A DNA stretch of 64,000 bases. Source: SNAP01 sp049671745 (GTDB lineage Bacteria > Bacteroidota > Bacteroidia > Bacteroidales > Marinifilaceae). The DNA lies in NCBI GenBank assembly GCA_049671745.1, contig JBATVL010000073.1, positions 12,352 to 76,351 of the forward strand, read 5' to 3'. The number at the start of each line of letters is the position of its first letter. The first letter of the stretch is position 1. The translations under genes and the position numbers were made by a program. Positions 63,423 through 64,000 of this stretch are shown here, piece after piece. The notes below the pieces were generated by a model that was given only the letters and a program-made list of their open reading frames with translations, ran no database searches and was not told the DNA's origin.

Positions 63423-63631
63423 AGTTGTCGAATTGTATATTTTTCTATTAATTAGTTTATTGTTTTTAGTTCTTATATTTATTTTTGTTCTTTGACATGC
63501 TGAAAATGAGCACCTTATGAATTTTGTCGATTCCTAGGTGTTTTTATTGTTTCTGTCTTCGACAACTTTAAATAAATTTTATTAGCTTTGAAGTCTAATA
63601 AACAGGTGGATATCTGAGGTTATTTTTACCT
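63422..63631 (+). promoter_or_regulatory. CRISPR leader
   Basis: AT-rich leader between cas2 and the first repeat. It has a boxA-like sequence (63486-63497), an 11-bp inverted repeat AAGTTGTCGAA / TTCGACAACTT (63422-63432 and 63558-63568), a hairpin TTTATTAG / CTAATAAA (63578-63585 and 63595-63602), and a small hairpin GAGGT / ACCTC at the leader-repeat junction (63616-63632). No exact TAnnTTTG promoter is seen. Transcription towards the array is implied by the orientation of the repeats. Confidence 0.8.
63486..63497 (+). promoter_or_regulatory. boxA-like antitermination element in the CRISPR leader
   Basis: TGTTCTTTGACA agrees with the rRNA boxA consensus TGCTCTTTAACA at 10 of 12 positions, 135 bp before the first repeat. 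boxA recruits NusB-NusE and blocks Rho on untranslated RNA. Confidence 0.6.
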
Positions 63632-64000
63632 CTTCTAATTGTACCATACTGGAATTGAAACCGACGAAACTATCAAACCCCCAGTACTGTTAGGCATCTT
63701 CTAATTGTACCATACTGGAATTGAAACTATGGTAATACAACGAACGAGATTTAGTATCACCACCTTCTAATTGTACCATACTGGAATTGAAACGTATGTT
63801 TCAAAGAATAGTATTTATAATCCTTAGAAACTTCTAATTGTACCATACTGGAATTGAAACGTATTCAGAACTAAATCCGTAATGGTCGCCCCTGATCTTC
63901 TAATTGTACCATACTGGAATTGAAACGTCATTTGAATTAATTAATATTAGATTAGCTTCTAACTTCTAATTGTACCATACTGGAATTGAAACAGTTATTA
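63632..64000 (+). CRISPR. CRISPR array, six repeats in window, continues to the right
   Basis: Six identical 30-bp repeats start at 63632, 63698, 63764, 63831, 63897 and 63963. Each begins CTTCTAATTGTACC and ends GGAATTGAAAC, the classic I-B 3' handle ATTGAAAC. Spacers are 36, 36, 37, 36 and 36 bp, and a sixth spacer is cut by the window edge. No repeat carries a mutation, as expected for the leader-proximal, recently active end. The array is oriented with the cas operon, so crRNAs are made from the plus strand. Confidence 0.97.

Noticed and set aside
1..64000. tRNA, rRNA or insertion-sequence transposase genes
   Set aside because: I scanned intergenic regions for cloverleaf ends, rRNA-conserved blocks and transposase motifs and found none I could support.

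Overview
The window is AT-rich bacterial DNA that reads as a member of the Bacteroidota, most likely order Bacteroidales. The evidence is the set of short-signal lipoproteins, carboxypeptidase-regulatory-like and 6-bladed beta-propeller proteins, a ThrRS-like/uridine kinase fusion, the purH-mreBCD-mrdA-rodA order, and promoters of the TTTG / TAnnTTTG type. The best promoter of that type lies in front of greA. I see no rRNA or tRNA gene.

Layout. Positions 1-1650 are a mosaic: the 5' end of a HipB-like HTH regulator, five 18-bp palindromes spaced exactly 40 bp apart, a remnant of a YgjP-type metallopeptidase, a small membrane protein, a lipoprotein and a tiny CxxC/CxxC protein. Positions 1720-4083 hold an ABC exporter pair, followed by a DEAD-box helicase. 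Positions 5689-13544 (minus strand) are one complete phosphate operon: porin, pstS, pstC, pstA, pstB, phoU, a PhoB-like regulator and a PhoR-like kinase, closed by a terminator. Positions 13762-23342 carry argS, hypothetical envelope proteins, an NSS-type transporter, typA and guaA. Positions 23417-30689 (minus strand) are the cell-shape operon purH-mreB-mreC-mreD-mrdA-rodA. Positions 30844-40553 carry a Rieske-like lipoprotein, greA, a HIT protein, a thioesterase, the nucleoside kinase fusion, a CDF exporter, uvrA, a PhnA-like protein and rluF.

Positions 40744-52436 are an accessory envelope region: three beta-propeller lipoproteins, then an adaptor and two RND pump subunits. Three promoters here share a 20-bp dyad, ATAACTA-N6-TAGTTAT, fitted exactly into the spacer between the -33 and -7 boxes, so the lipoproteins and the pump look like one regulon. 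Positions 52465-55282 hold three more envelope or secreted proteins.

Positions 55725-64000 are a complete type I-B-like CRISPR-Cas locus (cas6, cas5, cas3, cas8, cas7, cas4, cas1, cas2) with a leader and the first six repeats of an array that runs out of the window. The leader contains a sequence closely matching an rRNA-type boxA antitermination element.

The most unusual non-coding signals are the 40-bp-phased palindrome array, two copies of an approximately 168-bp element built from blocks of four 11-bp repeats (44782-44948 and 55453-55621), the shared pump/lipoprotein operator, a greA leader with a promoter followed at once by a terminator, and hairpins inside three operons (pstS/pstC, mreB/mreC, cas7/cas4).
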